Shown piece by piece: positions 54,334 to 63,362 of a stretch of DNA of 64,000 nt. Each line of letters opens with the position of its first letter. The stretch's first letter is position 1. Position numbers and translations under genes: made by a program. Location of the stretch: assembly GCF_023614525.1 (NCBI RefSeq), contig NZ_CP097885.1, positions 618,501-682,500 of the forward strand, given 5' to 3'. Below the pieces are notes generated by a model. That model was not told the origin of the DNA. It ran no database searches and saw only the letters and a list, made by a program, of their open reading frames with translations. Source of the stretch: Peptoniphilus genitalis (GTDB lineage: Bacteria > Bacillota > Clostridia > Tissierellales > Peptoniphilaceae).

Positions 54334-55944
54334 TTATTTTTCTTCCATCTCTCTCGAAAGTTTTTTTGCTTCTTCTATTATATCTCTTGGATAATTTAGG
54401 CTATCCAAGATTGCAATGGCGTTACGACTTCTTGCTGGTCCATCTTTTAAAAGATAGTCAAACTTTATGTCACCATTTTCTATCTTTTCTTCAAAGTGTT
54501 TGTTAACGAATGAATCTTTTAAAAGAATTGTAAGTTCTATGTCGTGGGTCGCTGCTATGACGTGATTATTCTTTGCCAAGTATTTTAAGGTTGCTGTTGC
54601 CGATGCAATCCTGTCAATGGTGTTAGTTCCCCTAAAAATTTCGTCTAGCAAAATTATTTTTTCGTTCTCGTCTTCTATCATGTCATCAATTGCCTTGGAC
54701 TCTGCCATGAAGTAAGAGAGGTTTTTCATTATTGAGTCGCTGATGTCTATGGCTGAAGTGATTTTTATTGGTTTGATTTCAAATTCTTCCCCAAAGAAGA
54801 TTCCAAAACTAAGGGCAAAAATTGTATTTATTCCCACAGTTCTAAGGTAAGTTGACTTACCCGATGCGTTAGACCCCGTCAAGATAATTGACTTATCCAA
54901 GTCAAGGTCATTGGAAACAGGATTCCTTATCAAAGGGTTGTAGAGATTTTTTCCAAGAATTTTATTTCCAAAACTTGCTTCTCCAGTCTTGTAGGCCTTT
55001 GACAAAGATATTATTCCAATTTCGCAGTCGATTTTACCCAAGAGGTAATAAAGTCTAAAGATTTCATCCTTGTAGACTTTAAAATATTTTTGAGTTTTTG
55101 AAAAGCTCCTTGCCTCTGACAAAAACAAAATATTCTTGTAAGTTTCTGCGAAGTCCATCTCCATGTTGCCTGTCAAAAATCCAAAGGACCTCAAGCTCCT
55201 CTTTAAGGGACCAAGCTCTGTTAAAATATTTTCTATTTCTTCAATTTCATCTTTGAAAATTTGGCTTTTATTTTTAAGCAAGCCTTCTGATACATTGAGA
55301 AGACTTTTGAGCCTAACTAGGACCTCTAATTTCCCAAAAGTCATCTCGTTAAATTTTTTGTAGATGAAGGTATTTGCTGCCAAGAGGGCAAAGATAAATA
55401 AAATTGCCTGAGCTCTTAAACTTATAAATAAAATCAAGATGTAAAGAGCCGTAAAGGAAAAAACTTTTGCAGCAAGGTCGAGCTCTCTTTGGATTTTAAT
55501 TTCTTCTTCAACTAATTCAAGGACATCTTCCTTAAAGTAACCAAGCTTTCCAAGTTGAAATTGCAAATCCTCAAGGTCATCTTCTCTTTCTTCAAAAATT
55601 TTTCTCTTCTCTTGGAGGCTTGTGAGTTCATCCTTATCTAAAATTAAATCCCTAAGTCTATAGTAAAAATATTCTAGTCCCATTTTTGACATAGAGTGGT
55701 TCATCTTCTCTAAAATTTCGTCAAGGTTTAAGTCATTGGCTGTGATGTCACTAACATTTCCTCCAATCCTCTTATGTAGTCCATTGATTTTTCCCTTGAA
55801 CTTCTTAGAATGAACTTTTCCAAAATTCTTTATTATCTCTTGTCTTAAAATTTTTTCATTTCTCTGCTTCACATAGTAGTTATAGAGTAGTATAAGTCCA
55901 ATTAAGACAAAAAATAAAATCACAAGTGAATAGTAGTCCTTCAT
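54334..55944 (-). CDS. Membrane-anchored MutS-family ATPase
   Basis: 536 residues. An N-terminal helix (YYSLVILFFVLIGLILLYNY) and a hydrophobic pair near 165-205 (FTALYILILFISLRAQAI, LFIFALLAANTF) suggest membrane insertion. The C-terminal domain is the MutS ATPase: Walker A LTGSNASGKST (about 359-369), Walker B IILLDEIFRGTNT (about 438-450) and THDIEL. The mismatch-recognition domain of MutS1 is absent. This resembles the uncharacterised MutS-related proteins with membrane helices; the DNA or other target is not known. Start after GGAGGCTGC. Confidence 0.8.
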   Translation of the reverse strand: MKDYYSLVILFFVLIGLILLYNYYVKQRNEKILRQEIIKNFGKVHSKKFKGKINGLHKRIGGNVSDITANDLNLDEILEKMNHSMSKMGLEYFYYRLRDLILDKDELTSLQEKRKIFEEREDDLEDLQFQLGKLGYFKEDVLELVEEEIKIQRELDLAAKVFSFTALYILILFISLRAQAILFIFALLAANTFIYKKFNEMTFGKLEVLVRLKSLLNVSEGLLKNKSQIFKDEIEEIENILTELGPLKRSLRSFGFLTGNMEMDFAETYKNILFLSEARSFSKTQKYFKVYKDEIFRLYYLLGKIDCEIGIISLSKAYKTGEASFGNKILGKNLYNPLIRNPVSNDLDLDKSIILTGSNASGKSTYLRTVGINTIFALSFGIFFGEEFEIKPIKITSAIDISDSIMKNLSYFMAESKAIDDMIEDENEKIILLDEIFRGTNTIDRIASATATLKYLAKNNHVIAATHDIELTILLKDSFVNKHFEEKIENGDIKFDYLLKDGPARSRNAIAILDSLNYPRDIIEEAKKLSREMEEK

Positions 55945-56052
55945 GCAGCCTCCTTTTGGTATCAACAAATTAGCTTCATAAGCTCATATGATTTACTTAA
56001 ATAAACTTTATCCTTAATTATTTTTCCTGTCAACAAAACTATTTGTTTGCAA

Positions 56053-56087
56053 GAAAAAAAGACTGCTTACCTAAGCAAGCAGCCTTT
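56053..56087 (-). terminator. Terminator of the 2-hydroxyacid dehydrogenase gene
   Basis: AAAGGCTGCTT, eight-base loop, AAGCAGTCTTT and a T run on the minus strand. Confidence 0.8.
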
Positions 56088-56109
56088 AAAATTTAAATTT
56101 TATTTATTC

Positions 56110-57051
56110 TTATTTTCCGAAAAGTTCATCAAAGTTTCTTAGGATTACATTTCCGATATCATCTTGAGCATCAATTGTTGATCCACCAATGTGTGGAGTT
56201 ACATAAAGTCTGTCAAGTTCGAATAATTTACTTTCTACTGGAACATCTTGAGTGTCAAGTCCGCCAGAGCCAAGTTCGTTAGAAAGTGTATCTAAGTTTG
56301 CTCCACCTAGTTTGCCATTCTTGATGTAGTCGTATAGGTCATCTTCGTTAACAATTCCACCACGTGCAGCGTTGATAATGCAAGCGCCGTCTTTCATCTT
56401 TTCGAATTCTTTTGCTCCAAAAAGATCCTTAGTGTCTGGAGTTAGTGGCATGTGAAGAGTGATAATGTCAGAGTTTTTAACGATTTCGTCGAAATCAACA
56501 AGTTTAACATAATCAACTTTAATGTCTTCTGGTTTTAGGAATGGGTCATAAGCAAGAACGTCCATATGGAATACATTAGCGATTTCAGCAACTCTTCTTC
56601 CGATTGCACCAAAACCACAAATTCCTAGAGTTTTATTTCTAAGTTCTCTACCAATCCATCTATATTTGTTCCAGATTCCACCCTTAACTTCATTTTGAGC
56701 TTGTACAGAGTTTCTGTATAGGTCAAGAGCCTTAGCAAATACTAGTTCAGCAACTGCGTTTGCGTTTTGTCCTGGAGAGTTTTTAACTGGAATATTTTTT
56801 TCCTTAGCATATTCAAGGTCAATGTGGTTAGTTCCTGTTGAACCAACAAAAATTGCCTTTAAGTTTTTAGCAGCATCAAGAACTTCCTTGTTGATGAATG
56901 GGTCAACTCTCATGAATAAGAAATCATATGGTTCAATAATTTCTGCTAATTTTTCTGAAGTTGGAAGCATAACCTTATCAAGTTCAATACCTCTTTCTTC
57001 AAGTCCCTTGTCAATTACGTCTGACATGTAATCTACCATTAACGCTTTCAT
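56110..57051 (-). CDS. D-isomer-specific 2-hydroxyacid dehydrogenase
   Basis: 313 residues. NAD-binding GICGFGAIGRRVAEIA (about 143-158), catalytic Arg in INAARGGIVNEDDL, Asp/Glu segment around LGGANLDTLSNE, and catalytic His in TPHIGGSTIDAQ (about 285-296). It is close to 3-phosphoglycerate-dehydrogenase-like proteins without the ACT domain. The physiological acid is unknown; D-lactate or an amino-acid-derived 2-oxoacid would fit a fermenter. Strong codon bias suggests high expression. Confidence 0.88.
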   Translation of the reverse strand: MKALMVDYMSDVIDKGLEERGIELDKVMLPTSEKLAEIIEPYDFLFMRVDPFINKEVLDAAKNLKAIFVGSTGTNHIDLEYAKEKNIPVKNSPGQNANAVAELVFAKALDLYRNSVQAQNEVKGGIWNKYRWIGRELRNKTLGICGFGAIGRRVAEIANVFHMDVLAYDPFLKPEDIKVDYVKLVDFDEIVKNSDIITLHMPLTPDTKDLFGAKEFEKMKDGACIINAARGGIVNEDDLYDYIKNGKLGGANLDTLSNELGSGGLDTQDVPVESKLFELDRLYVTPHIGGSTIDAQDDIGNVILRNFDELFGK

Positions 57052-57280
57052 TTACATCCTCCTTAAAATTTTATGTACTTCGTTACATTTCTATTTTAGA
57101 TGAAATCATTATCTTTTTCAAGGTCATTTATAAGCTTAGGCCAATTAGCACTTTTCTTTCAAAAAGCCCTTGGAAAACCCTTGGATATTTACTTAAAGTT
57201 AAAAGATTTTGAGATCACTTTCTTCTATATTATATGACAATTCTTTATGGTCTTTTTAAATTGCTTACACAAATAAAAAT

Positions 57281-57306
57281 AAAAAAAAAAGAGGCAAGCC
57301 TGCCTC
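57281..57306 (-). terminator. Terminator of the TraX-family gene
   Basis: GAGGCAGGCTTGCCTC on the minus strand, a 6-bp GC-rich stem, followed by T10. Confidence 0.85.
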
Positions 57307-57307
57307 C

Positions 57308-58036
57308 TTAAATATTAAAATAAAATCTCAAGAGTCCAAGTATAAAAAGATGGACTGGATAAAATAAATAATTAAAAATTTTATTCTGTTTTCCCTTCTC
57401 TCCGTTATATAAAATCGTAAGGCCAAATCCTAAGATGGACCAAACTTCTTTTACTATTGTAAGGTAGGCACAGATTGCTCCAGCCACTGGTCTCTCATAA
57501 AGTAGATAGAAGACAAAGGCTGTCATGATTGCATGAAAGTCGTAGTCGCCTGATACAAAGTTGGACACGAAAAACATAATAATTAAAATCGGAATAGAAA
57601 TAAGAATCCAAAACTTTCCAAGTTTATCCTCGTATCTTTTTCTAAACTCATCTAGTATCCAAATGCTAATTAGGGATAGAGCGAGAGAAAACAAGACGTT
57701 GTTAAGTCTAAACTCTAATATGACTTTCGACGAAAACATGTCGTAGGGAATTTCTGATATCACCGCAAAGAATAATAAGTTAAGAAGGTATTTCTTTTTG
57801 TCATGTGTCCTAAAAAATCCTTCTACTATAAAGAATGAAAAGAGAGGAAAGGCAATTCGTCCTATTACATCAAAGATAGAACTTATAAATTGCAAAGCTC
57901 CTCCACCATCTAAGTTGGGCCAGATTAGTGCCTTGTTTATGTGATCAATTAACATGGAAGCAAAGGCAATATATTTAAGCTGAGCTCCATTTAAAATTTG
58001 AAATTTTTGTAAATTTTTGTGCTTAAATCTTTCCAC
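57308..58036 (-). CDS. TraX family membrane protein
   Basis: 242 residues with seven to eight helices. The family starts with LNGAQLKYIAFASMLIDHIN (about 16-35), followed by IGRIAFPLFSFFIVEGF and ISEIPYDM, all conserved in TraX. TraX acetylates pilin in F plasmids, but chromosomal homologues in Firmicutes have no known substrate. GTG start after GGGGGAAGATT. Monocistronic. Confidence 0.85.
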   Translation of the reverse strand: MERFKHKNLQKFQILNGAQLKYIAFASMLIDHINKALIWPNLDGGGALQFISSIFDVIGRIAFPLFSFFIVEGFFRTHDKKKYLLNLLFFAVISEIPYDMFSSKVILEFRLNNVLFSLALSLISIWILDEFRKRYEDKLGKFWILISIPILIIMFFVSNFVSGDYDFHAIMTAFVFYLLYERPVAGAICAYLTIVKEVWSILGFGLTILYNGEKGKQNKIFNYLFYPVHLFILGLLRFYFNI

Positions 58037-58122
58037 AATCTTCCCCCTTATTTTTTGTTAGAGAATTATTTTACAATAGACTCCTACACTTGTAAAGTTT
58101 AATTACTCTTAAAAGGTATTTT

Positions 58123-58278
58123 TTAGCTTTCATTTAACCTATAGTCAAAAATTTTTGAATTATCTGTTACACAAGTGATAATTTCCACTTCACTTATCAT
58201 AAGCATTTTATTTAATTTCTTAATTTCTCTATGAATCATTACAAAGTTGACGTCAAAAAGATTGTCTATAATCTTTTT
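58123..58278 (-). pseudogene. Possible gene remnant, frame 2
   Basis: An open stretch without a proper start reads KKIIDNLFDVNFVMIHREIK, then KLNKMLMISEVEIITCVTDN, and ends SKIFDYRLNES before a TAA at 58123. It follows on from the fragment at 58281 with a one-base shift and may be part of the same decayed gene. No family recognised. Confidence 0.3.
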
Positions 58279-58280
58279 TA

Positions 58281-58421
58281 TTATTCTTTCTTAATTTCAT
58301 CTCTCACCTGGTCTGGAGCAAAGATATCTGTGAAAATCATCCTAAGTCCAAAAGTATTTGAAATTGGGTATGCTGGATATGATGTAGAAATATTTGTCAA
58401 AACTCCACGAAAAATTTTATA
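58281..58421 (-). pseudogene. Gene remnant, C-terminal fragment
   Basis: 46 codons without a start: YKIFRGVLTNISTSYPAYPI then SNTFGLRMIFTDIFAPDQVR and DEIKKE, ending with TAA at 58281. A stop codon lies directly upstream. The amino-acid composition looks protein-like rather than random for this AT-rich region. The gap 58421-58582 shows nothing further. Confidence 0.35.
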
Positions 58422-58582
58422 CTAAATATTAAAAACTTTGTGGGCTTTCTAAAAACCGCAAGATTTTAACTCCTTATAATTACAAATTCATAAAATATAT
58501 GATGATAATAATTAATTACCCGAATACAACAATTTTGTCATTATCTATAAAGAATGAATAACTTTTTAATTCAAGTTAAAAT

Positions 58583-59515
58583 TCAATTATACTTTTTATT
58601 TAATAAAAATGGAGTATATACAAGTATAGCTGTTATTACAGATACAAGTAAAAATTCTTTTGTAAAAATAAAATCTTGATTGTAATCTGTACTAGTAACA
58701 TTAGCCATAAACATATTGTGCAAAAGATGGATGAAAGTTACCATAATAACGCTTCTACTCTCCATGTAGATGAGTCCAAGCACTATCCCAATGGCGATAC
58801 AAAATACAGTAATATCTATGCTTGCATAAACACCTTCTATTCCAGAATAAAATACAAAAAAATATAAGGGCAAGTGAGACAAGCCCCACATAAGACCAGT
58901 TAACAAAACTCCTATTCTATTACCATACAATGATTGAAGTCTTGTTTGTGAAAAATATCTCCAACCATATTCTTCACCCATAGTAAATATTAAATTAATG
59001 ATTGCACTAAATAATCCTATGGTAAATGTACCTATTACTCTCGTAAAAAGATCAGTAAAATCTACATCTGATTGAAAGTAGAAATTTAGTATTCCCATTC
59101 TAAATATATCTAGTAAAATTACAATAAAAGCCCATTTAACCAATATTCCAAAATTAAATTTTCCTTTTAATATTTTATCATCTATTGTAAGTGCATAAAC
59201 ACTAATTGCCCAGCCTAAATATACGACATAATTCATATTATTTAAAACTTTTCTGGAAAATAATGCTAATATATAAGAACATATAAATAATATAAAGTAT
59301 AGTGAGTATATCAAGTTGAATTTTTCCTTAGATAAATCTTTTAACTTAAAATCTTTATCTAATAGTATAGCAATAAAAGCAGGAACTAAACTCGTAATAG
59401 GGGTTATAACCCCTGTATTATCTACTTTATAAAAATATTTGCATGTAATTCCTATCAAAAAATCTAGAAAAAAAACTATAAATAAAAAGTATTTTATTTC
59501 TTTTTTTGTACTCAT
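58583..59515 (-). CDS. CPBP family intramembrane metalloprotease (Abi/CAAX type)
   Basis: 310 residues, about eight helices. The active-site motifs are MGEEYGWR (EExxxR, about 180-187), GLMWGLSHLPLYF (second motif with His) and FIHLLHNMFM (HxxxN/B, about 260-269). These glutamic-type membrane proteases process prenylated proteins in eukaryotes and occur as bacteriocin immunity or modification proteins in Gram-positives. The target is unknown. The gene is clearly more AT-rich (AAA, ATA, TTA codons) than its neighbours and sits beside gene remnants, a sign of acquired DNA. Confidence 0.85.
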   Translation of the reverse strand: MSTKKEIKYFLFIVFFLDFLIGITCKYFYKVDNTGVITPITSLVPAFIAILLDKDFKLKDLSKEKFNLIYSLYFILFICSYILALFSRKVLNNMNYVVYLGWAISVYALTIDDKILKGKFNFGILVKWAFIVILLDIFRMGILNFYFQSDVDFTDLFTRVIGTFTIGLFSAIINLIFTMGEEYGWRYFSQTRLQSLYGNRIGVLLTGLMWGLSHLPLYFFVFYSGIEGVYASIDITVFCIAIGIVLGLIYMESRSVIMVTFIHLLHNMFMANVTSTDYNQDFIFTKEFLLVSVITAILVYTPFLLNKKYN

Positions 59516-59660
59516 ATTAACTCCTCTCTTACTATATTTATTAACTCACTCATTTATTTATATTCACGAAAATATTTTTATTAACAAAAGAACATTTCTT
59601 TAATGCATACAGTTTTCCCTGACTTTCAAATATAAATAACAAGCAGCTTTTATAGATTCA

Positions 59661-59692
59661 AAAAAGACCACAAAGTCTAACTTCGTGGTCTT
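59661..59692 (-). terminator. Terminator of gltS
   Basis: AAGACCACGAAG, five-base loop, CTTTGTGGTCTT and T-run on the minus strand. Confidence 0.85.
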
Positions 59693-59705
59693 AAATAATT
59701 TACTA

Positions 59706-60959
59706 TTATCTTAATGTTTGAGCAACATTTAAGAATACTGTTATAAAGAATGAGTTAATGATATCAATTGCAAAAGCTCCTACCATTGGTAGTATAAAGT
59801 ATGCTTTTGGAGATGGACCAAATCTTTCAGTAATTGAGTCCATGTTTGCAAGTGCGTTGTAAGTAGCGCCCATACCAAATCCACAAATACCACCTGATAA
59901 AACAGCTGCATCATAATCTCTACCCATAACCCAATAGTTAATGAAGTAAGCATAGAATGCCATGAATATAGTTTGTGCAAATAGAATTACAAGCATTGGT
60001 CCTGCAACTTCCTTTAGGTCTAGTAGGTTGATGTCTATAAGTGCCATTACTAAGAATACATTAAGTCCAACATCACCACAGATAGAGTTTGCTCTATCAT
60101 CAACTGCCCATTTTGAGCCTTTCTTACCAATTGTATTTACAAAAATACCTGCAAGAATCATGGCAGTTACATAAGCTGGTAAGCTTAATGGGTTACCCAT
60201 AATAGAAACATGTTCTTTGATGAACACTTGAAGAATAGCGCCAAGTCCAACTGATACAAAGATAAGTCCTAAAACTTTGATAAAATCTAATGCTTCTAGT
60301 GGAACAACTTTCTTATAGCTTTCTCCAGCATTGTTCTTTTCTAAGTTTTCAAGAACGTCAATATTAGAACCGTTTTTGTCAAGTGGACTAGCTAATTTAT
60401 GCTTTCTAATAAGTGTAGAACCAATAGGTCCACCAATTAATGATCCCATGATTACACCGAATGTAGCTGCCGCCATACCAAATGTTGACGCGTTAACAAG
60501 ACCTTGTTCTTCAAAAGTTGTACCCCAAGCTCCTGCTGAACCGTGTCCACCTACCATTGTAACTGAACCACAAATTAAACCAAGTAGTGAATCTACTCCT
60601 GTAACTTGTGAAAGTACAAGTCCAATGGCGTCTTGGAATATAACTAATACAGTTGAAACTAATACAAAAAGGATAAAACCTTTTCCTCCTTTTTTAAGTG
60701 TTTCAAGGTCTGCTCCTACACCAATTGATGTGAAGAATACCATCATGAATGGATCTTTTAGTGTTTGGTCAAATTCGAAAGTACAAATTCCACCAAGTTG
60801 TAATAAGAATCTAATTATTGCAAAAAGGAATCCTCCTATTACTGGTGCAGGTACACAAAATGTTTGAAAAAATTTGACTTTGCTTCTAATAAGTTTACCT
60901 ATGTAAAAAACTATTATTGCAAATCCAACAGTTTGCATGACATTAAATGAAATATTCAT
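59706..60959 (-). CDS. gltS: Sodium/glutamate symporter
   Basis: 417 residues, about ten to twelve helices. GltS marks: the GVGADLETLKKGGKG loop (about 77-91), SVTMVGGHGSAGAWG (about 132-146) in the first reentrant half and SGGICGFGMGATYNAL (about 351-366) in the second. It imports glutamate with Na+ (or exports it down its gradient). In this organism glutamate is the product of histidine breakdown, so both directions are conceivable. Single-gene transcript with strong ribosome binding site (AAAGGAGGGAG). Confidence 0.95.
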   Translation of the reverse strand: MNISFNVMQTVGFAIIVFYIGKLIRSKVKFFQTFCVPAPVIGGFLFAIIRFLLQLGGICTFEFDQTLKDPFMMVFFTSIGVGADLETLKKGGKGFILFVLVSTVLVIFQDAIGLVLSQVTGVDSLLGLICGSVTMVGGHGSAGAWGTTFEEQGLVNASTFGMAAATFGVIMGSLIGGPIGSTLIRKHKLASPLDKNGSNIDVLENLEKNNAGESYKKVVPLEALDFIKVLGLIFVSVGLGAILQVFIKEHVSIMGNPLSLPAYVTAMILAGIFVNTIGKKGSKWAVDDRANSICGDVGLNVFLVMALIDINLLDLKEVAGPMLVILFAQTIFMAFYAYFINYWVMGRDYDAAVLSGGICGFGMGATYNALANMDSITERFGPSPKAYFILPMVGAFAIDIINSFFITVFLNVAQTLR

Positions 60960-61115
60960 TTAATCTCCCTCCTTTATAAAAATATTTGTCTTTATCTGAC
61001 ACATATATTATAATAAAACCTTTTCATATTTGCAATAGGATTTTTTTTATGTTTTTTAGTTTAATATCGCTTTTCTGTTAGAAAGTAATAGATTTTATAA
61101 TCAATAATTTTTCAT

Positions 61116-61144
61116 AAAAAAACCAGAGTTTTTATTTACTCTGG
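61116..61144 (-). terminator. Terminator of proBA
   Basis: CCAGAGT, eight-base loop, ACTCTGG and T7 on the minus strand, about 43 bases after the proA stop. Confidence 0.8.
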
Positions 61145-61187
61145 CATGTATCCTATTAATTTTCAATTTATAATATATTATTATATT

Positions 61188-62444
61188 TTACTTCCTGTAT
61201 TCCCCGTGACCAAAGATCACATACTTGTAGCTCACAAGTTCATCAAGTCCCACTGGTCCTCTTGCGTGAAGTTTTTGTGTTGAGATTCCAAGTTCTGCAC
61301 CCTTGCCAAACTCTCCTCCATCTGTAAATCTTGTTGAAGCATTTACATAAACGCAGGCTGAGTCAACTTCTTCTAGGAACTTCATAGCCCTCTCATAGGA
61401 CTCTGTCAAGATTGACTCTGAGTGGCCTGTTGAATACTTTGTAATGTGGCCTATTGCCTCATCTACATCATCAACTGTCTTAACAGAAATTTCGTAGTCC
61501 AAGTATTCTCTGCCGTAGTCATCTTCCTCTGCCTTCACTGCATTTTTAAGCTTAGGAAGAGCTGCTTCATCAGCATGAACTTTTATCTTGTGTTTTTCTA
61601 TGACTTCATTTAATAAGTCAAAGAACTTGTCTGGTAAATTTTTATTTAAGACAAGAGATTCCACTGCATTGCAAACTCCAATTCTTTGAGTCTTTGCATT
61701 TTCAATAATCTTTACAGCATTTTCAATGTCGCACTCATCGTCAACATAGATGTGGCAATTGCCCACTCCCGTTTCAATTACAGGAACCTTGGCATTTTCA
61801 ACTACTGAGTTAATAAGTGAAGCTGATCCTCTTGGAAGTAGCAAGTCAACATAACCCTTTAGTTGCATCAATTCCTTTGAAGATTCTCTTGATGTGTCCT
61901 TTACAATTTGAACAAAGTTCTCGTCATAGCCAGCATTTTTTATCCCAAGTCTAATGACATCTGCAATGGCGATGTTGGACTTGATAGACTCCTTGCCTCC
62001 ACGAAGGATAATGGCACTTGAAGCCTTTAGAGATAAAATTGCCGCATCAAGAGTTACGTTAGGTCTTGATTCATAAATTATGGCAATAACTCCCATTGGG
62101 ACAGTCTTCTTGCCAATTAAAAGCCCAGCATAGTTTTCTTCCATTGATAGGACCTTGCCCACTGGGTCTTTAAAGTCAATTACCTCGTCAATGGACTTTG
62201 CCATGGCTTCGATTCTCTCATAAGTTAAGAGAAGTCTGTCGATTAGGCCTTCTGGCATATTATTTTCTCTACCCTTCTTGATATCCTCTTCATTGGCTCT
62301 TAAGATATTTTCCTTTTGGCTTAAGAGGGCCTTCTTGATTTCAAGAAGCATGGCATTTTTTTCCTTAGTTTTTAATTTTTTTAACTTGTAGGAAGCTTCC
62401 TTTGCAATCTTCCCCATTTCCTTAACACTTAAAGTATGTTCCAA
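61188..62444 (-). CDS. proA: Gamma-glutamyl phosphate reductase
   Basis: 418 residues of the aldehyde dehydrogenase-like family. MGVIAIIYESRPNVTLDAA (about 115-133), LRGGKES, and the catalytic Cys in TQRIGVCNAVES (about 250-261) are present. It reduces glutamyl phosphate to glutamate semialdehyde with NADPH. TTG start with AAAGGAG six bases upstream; overlaps proB by 23 bases. proC is not in the window. Confidence 0.96.
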   Translation of the reverse strand: MEHTLSVKEMGKIAKEASYKLKKLKTKEKNAMLLEIKKALLSQKENILRANEEDIKKGRENNMPEGLIDRLLLTYERIEAMAKSIDEVIDFKDPVGKVLSMEENYAGLLIGKKTVPMGVIAIIYESRPNVTLDAAILSLKASSAIILRGGKESIKSNIAIADVIRLGIKNAGYDENFVQIVKDTSRESSKELMQLKGYVDLLLPRGSASLINSVVENAKVPVIETGVGNCHIYVDDECDIENAVKIIENAKTQRIGVCNAVESLVLNKNLPDKFFDLLNEVIEKHKIKVHADEAALPKLKNAVKAEEDDYGREYLDYEISVKTVDDVDEAIGHITKYSTGHSESILTESYERAMKFLEEVDSACVYVNASTRFTDGGEFGKGAELGISTQKLHARGPVGLDELVSYKYVIFGHGEYRK

Positions 62445-63204
62445 TTTCTTCTCCTTTAACTATATCTCTTATTATCTTCATCTTTTCTCCAGATCCAATA
62501 ACAACTTCTATGTCCTTTTCTATGGCAAGCTTGGCAGCCTTTATCTTGGTGTACATGCCACCTGTTCCAACATTGGATTCAGTTTCCTTTGCCATGCCTT
62601 CAACCTCATTTATATCTGCAACCTCGTGGATAATTTTTGCATCAGGATTCTTCCTTGGGTCGTCTGTATAAAGTCCCTCAATATCTGTAAGCATAATAAG
62701 TAGGTCTGCCTTAATCATCCTGGCAATTACTGCTGAAAGAGTATCATTGTCCCCAAATTTAATTTCATAAGTTGAAATTGTGTCGTTCTCGTTTATTATT
62801 GGTATTACATTCATACCTAAGAGTTTCTCAAAGGTGTTCTCTGCATTGACCCTCATCTCTTGGTCAACTTCTATAGTTCTTGTTAGAAGGACTTGGGCAG
62901 AATTGTAGCCATAGGACACAAGAGATCTGTCGTAAATATTTGTAAGGGCAACTTGACCCACAGCTGCAGCAGCTTGCTTGTCAGAAGTTTCTTTGGGTCT
63001 TTCCTTTAGATTTAATTTTGCACGGCCTGCTGCAATGGCACCTGAAGAAACAAGGACAACATCATAACCTTGATTCTTTAAGTTTGCTATCTCAAAGCAG
63101 AGCTCATCAATTTTTTGTAAATTTATTTTTCCATTGTCGTGGGTTATGGAAGATGATCCAACCTTTATCACGACTTTCTTTATTTCTTTTGAAAATTTTC
63201 TCAT
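62422..63204 (-). CDS. proB: Glutamate 5-kinase
   Basis: 260 residues of the amino-acid kinase fold: VVIKVGSSSITHDNG at the start, VLVSSGAIAAGR, PIINENDTIS, and VGTGGMYTKIKAAKLA near the end. It lacks the C-terminal PUA domain, the short form common in Firmicutes. It phosphorylates glutamate to start proline synthesis. The ATG in MRKFSKE with AAGGTGG five bases before is preferred over an upstream GTG. Divergent from the gene at 63363. Confidence 0.95.
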   Translation of the reverse strand: MRKFSKEIKKVVIKVGSSSITHDNGKINLQKIDELCFEIANLKNQGYDVVLVSSGAIAAGRAKLNLKERPKETSDKQAAAAVGQVALTNIYDRSLVSYGYNSAQVLLTRTIEVDQEMRVNAENTFEKLLGMNVIPIINENDTISTYEIKFGDNDTLSAVIARMIKADLLIMLTDIEGLYTDDPRKNPDAKIIHEVADINEVEGMAKETESNVGTGGMYTKIKAAKLAIEKDIEVVIGSGEKMKIIRDIVKGEEIGTYFKC

Positions 63205-63362
63205 TTCAACCACCTTACCTATAATATACTTGAATTTTACACATTAGTAAATATTTTTCTCCCTTGCTAGCAAAATTCAATTAAATAAATAATCATACTA
63301 TATTAAATTTTTCTCGCCTACAATTGCCCTTATGCTATAATAAGCTTGGGAGTGTGATTATT

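Noticed and set aside
58231-58425. 64-codon plus-strand frame
   Set aside because: No ribosome binding site; the minus strand gives more protein-like text in the same interval.
60331-60867. 178-codon open frame on the plus strand opposite gltS
   Set aside because: Antisense to a well-supported membrane transporter; composition (Pro, Ser, Thr) is that of an antisense frame.
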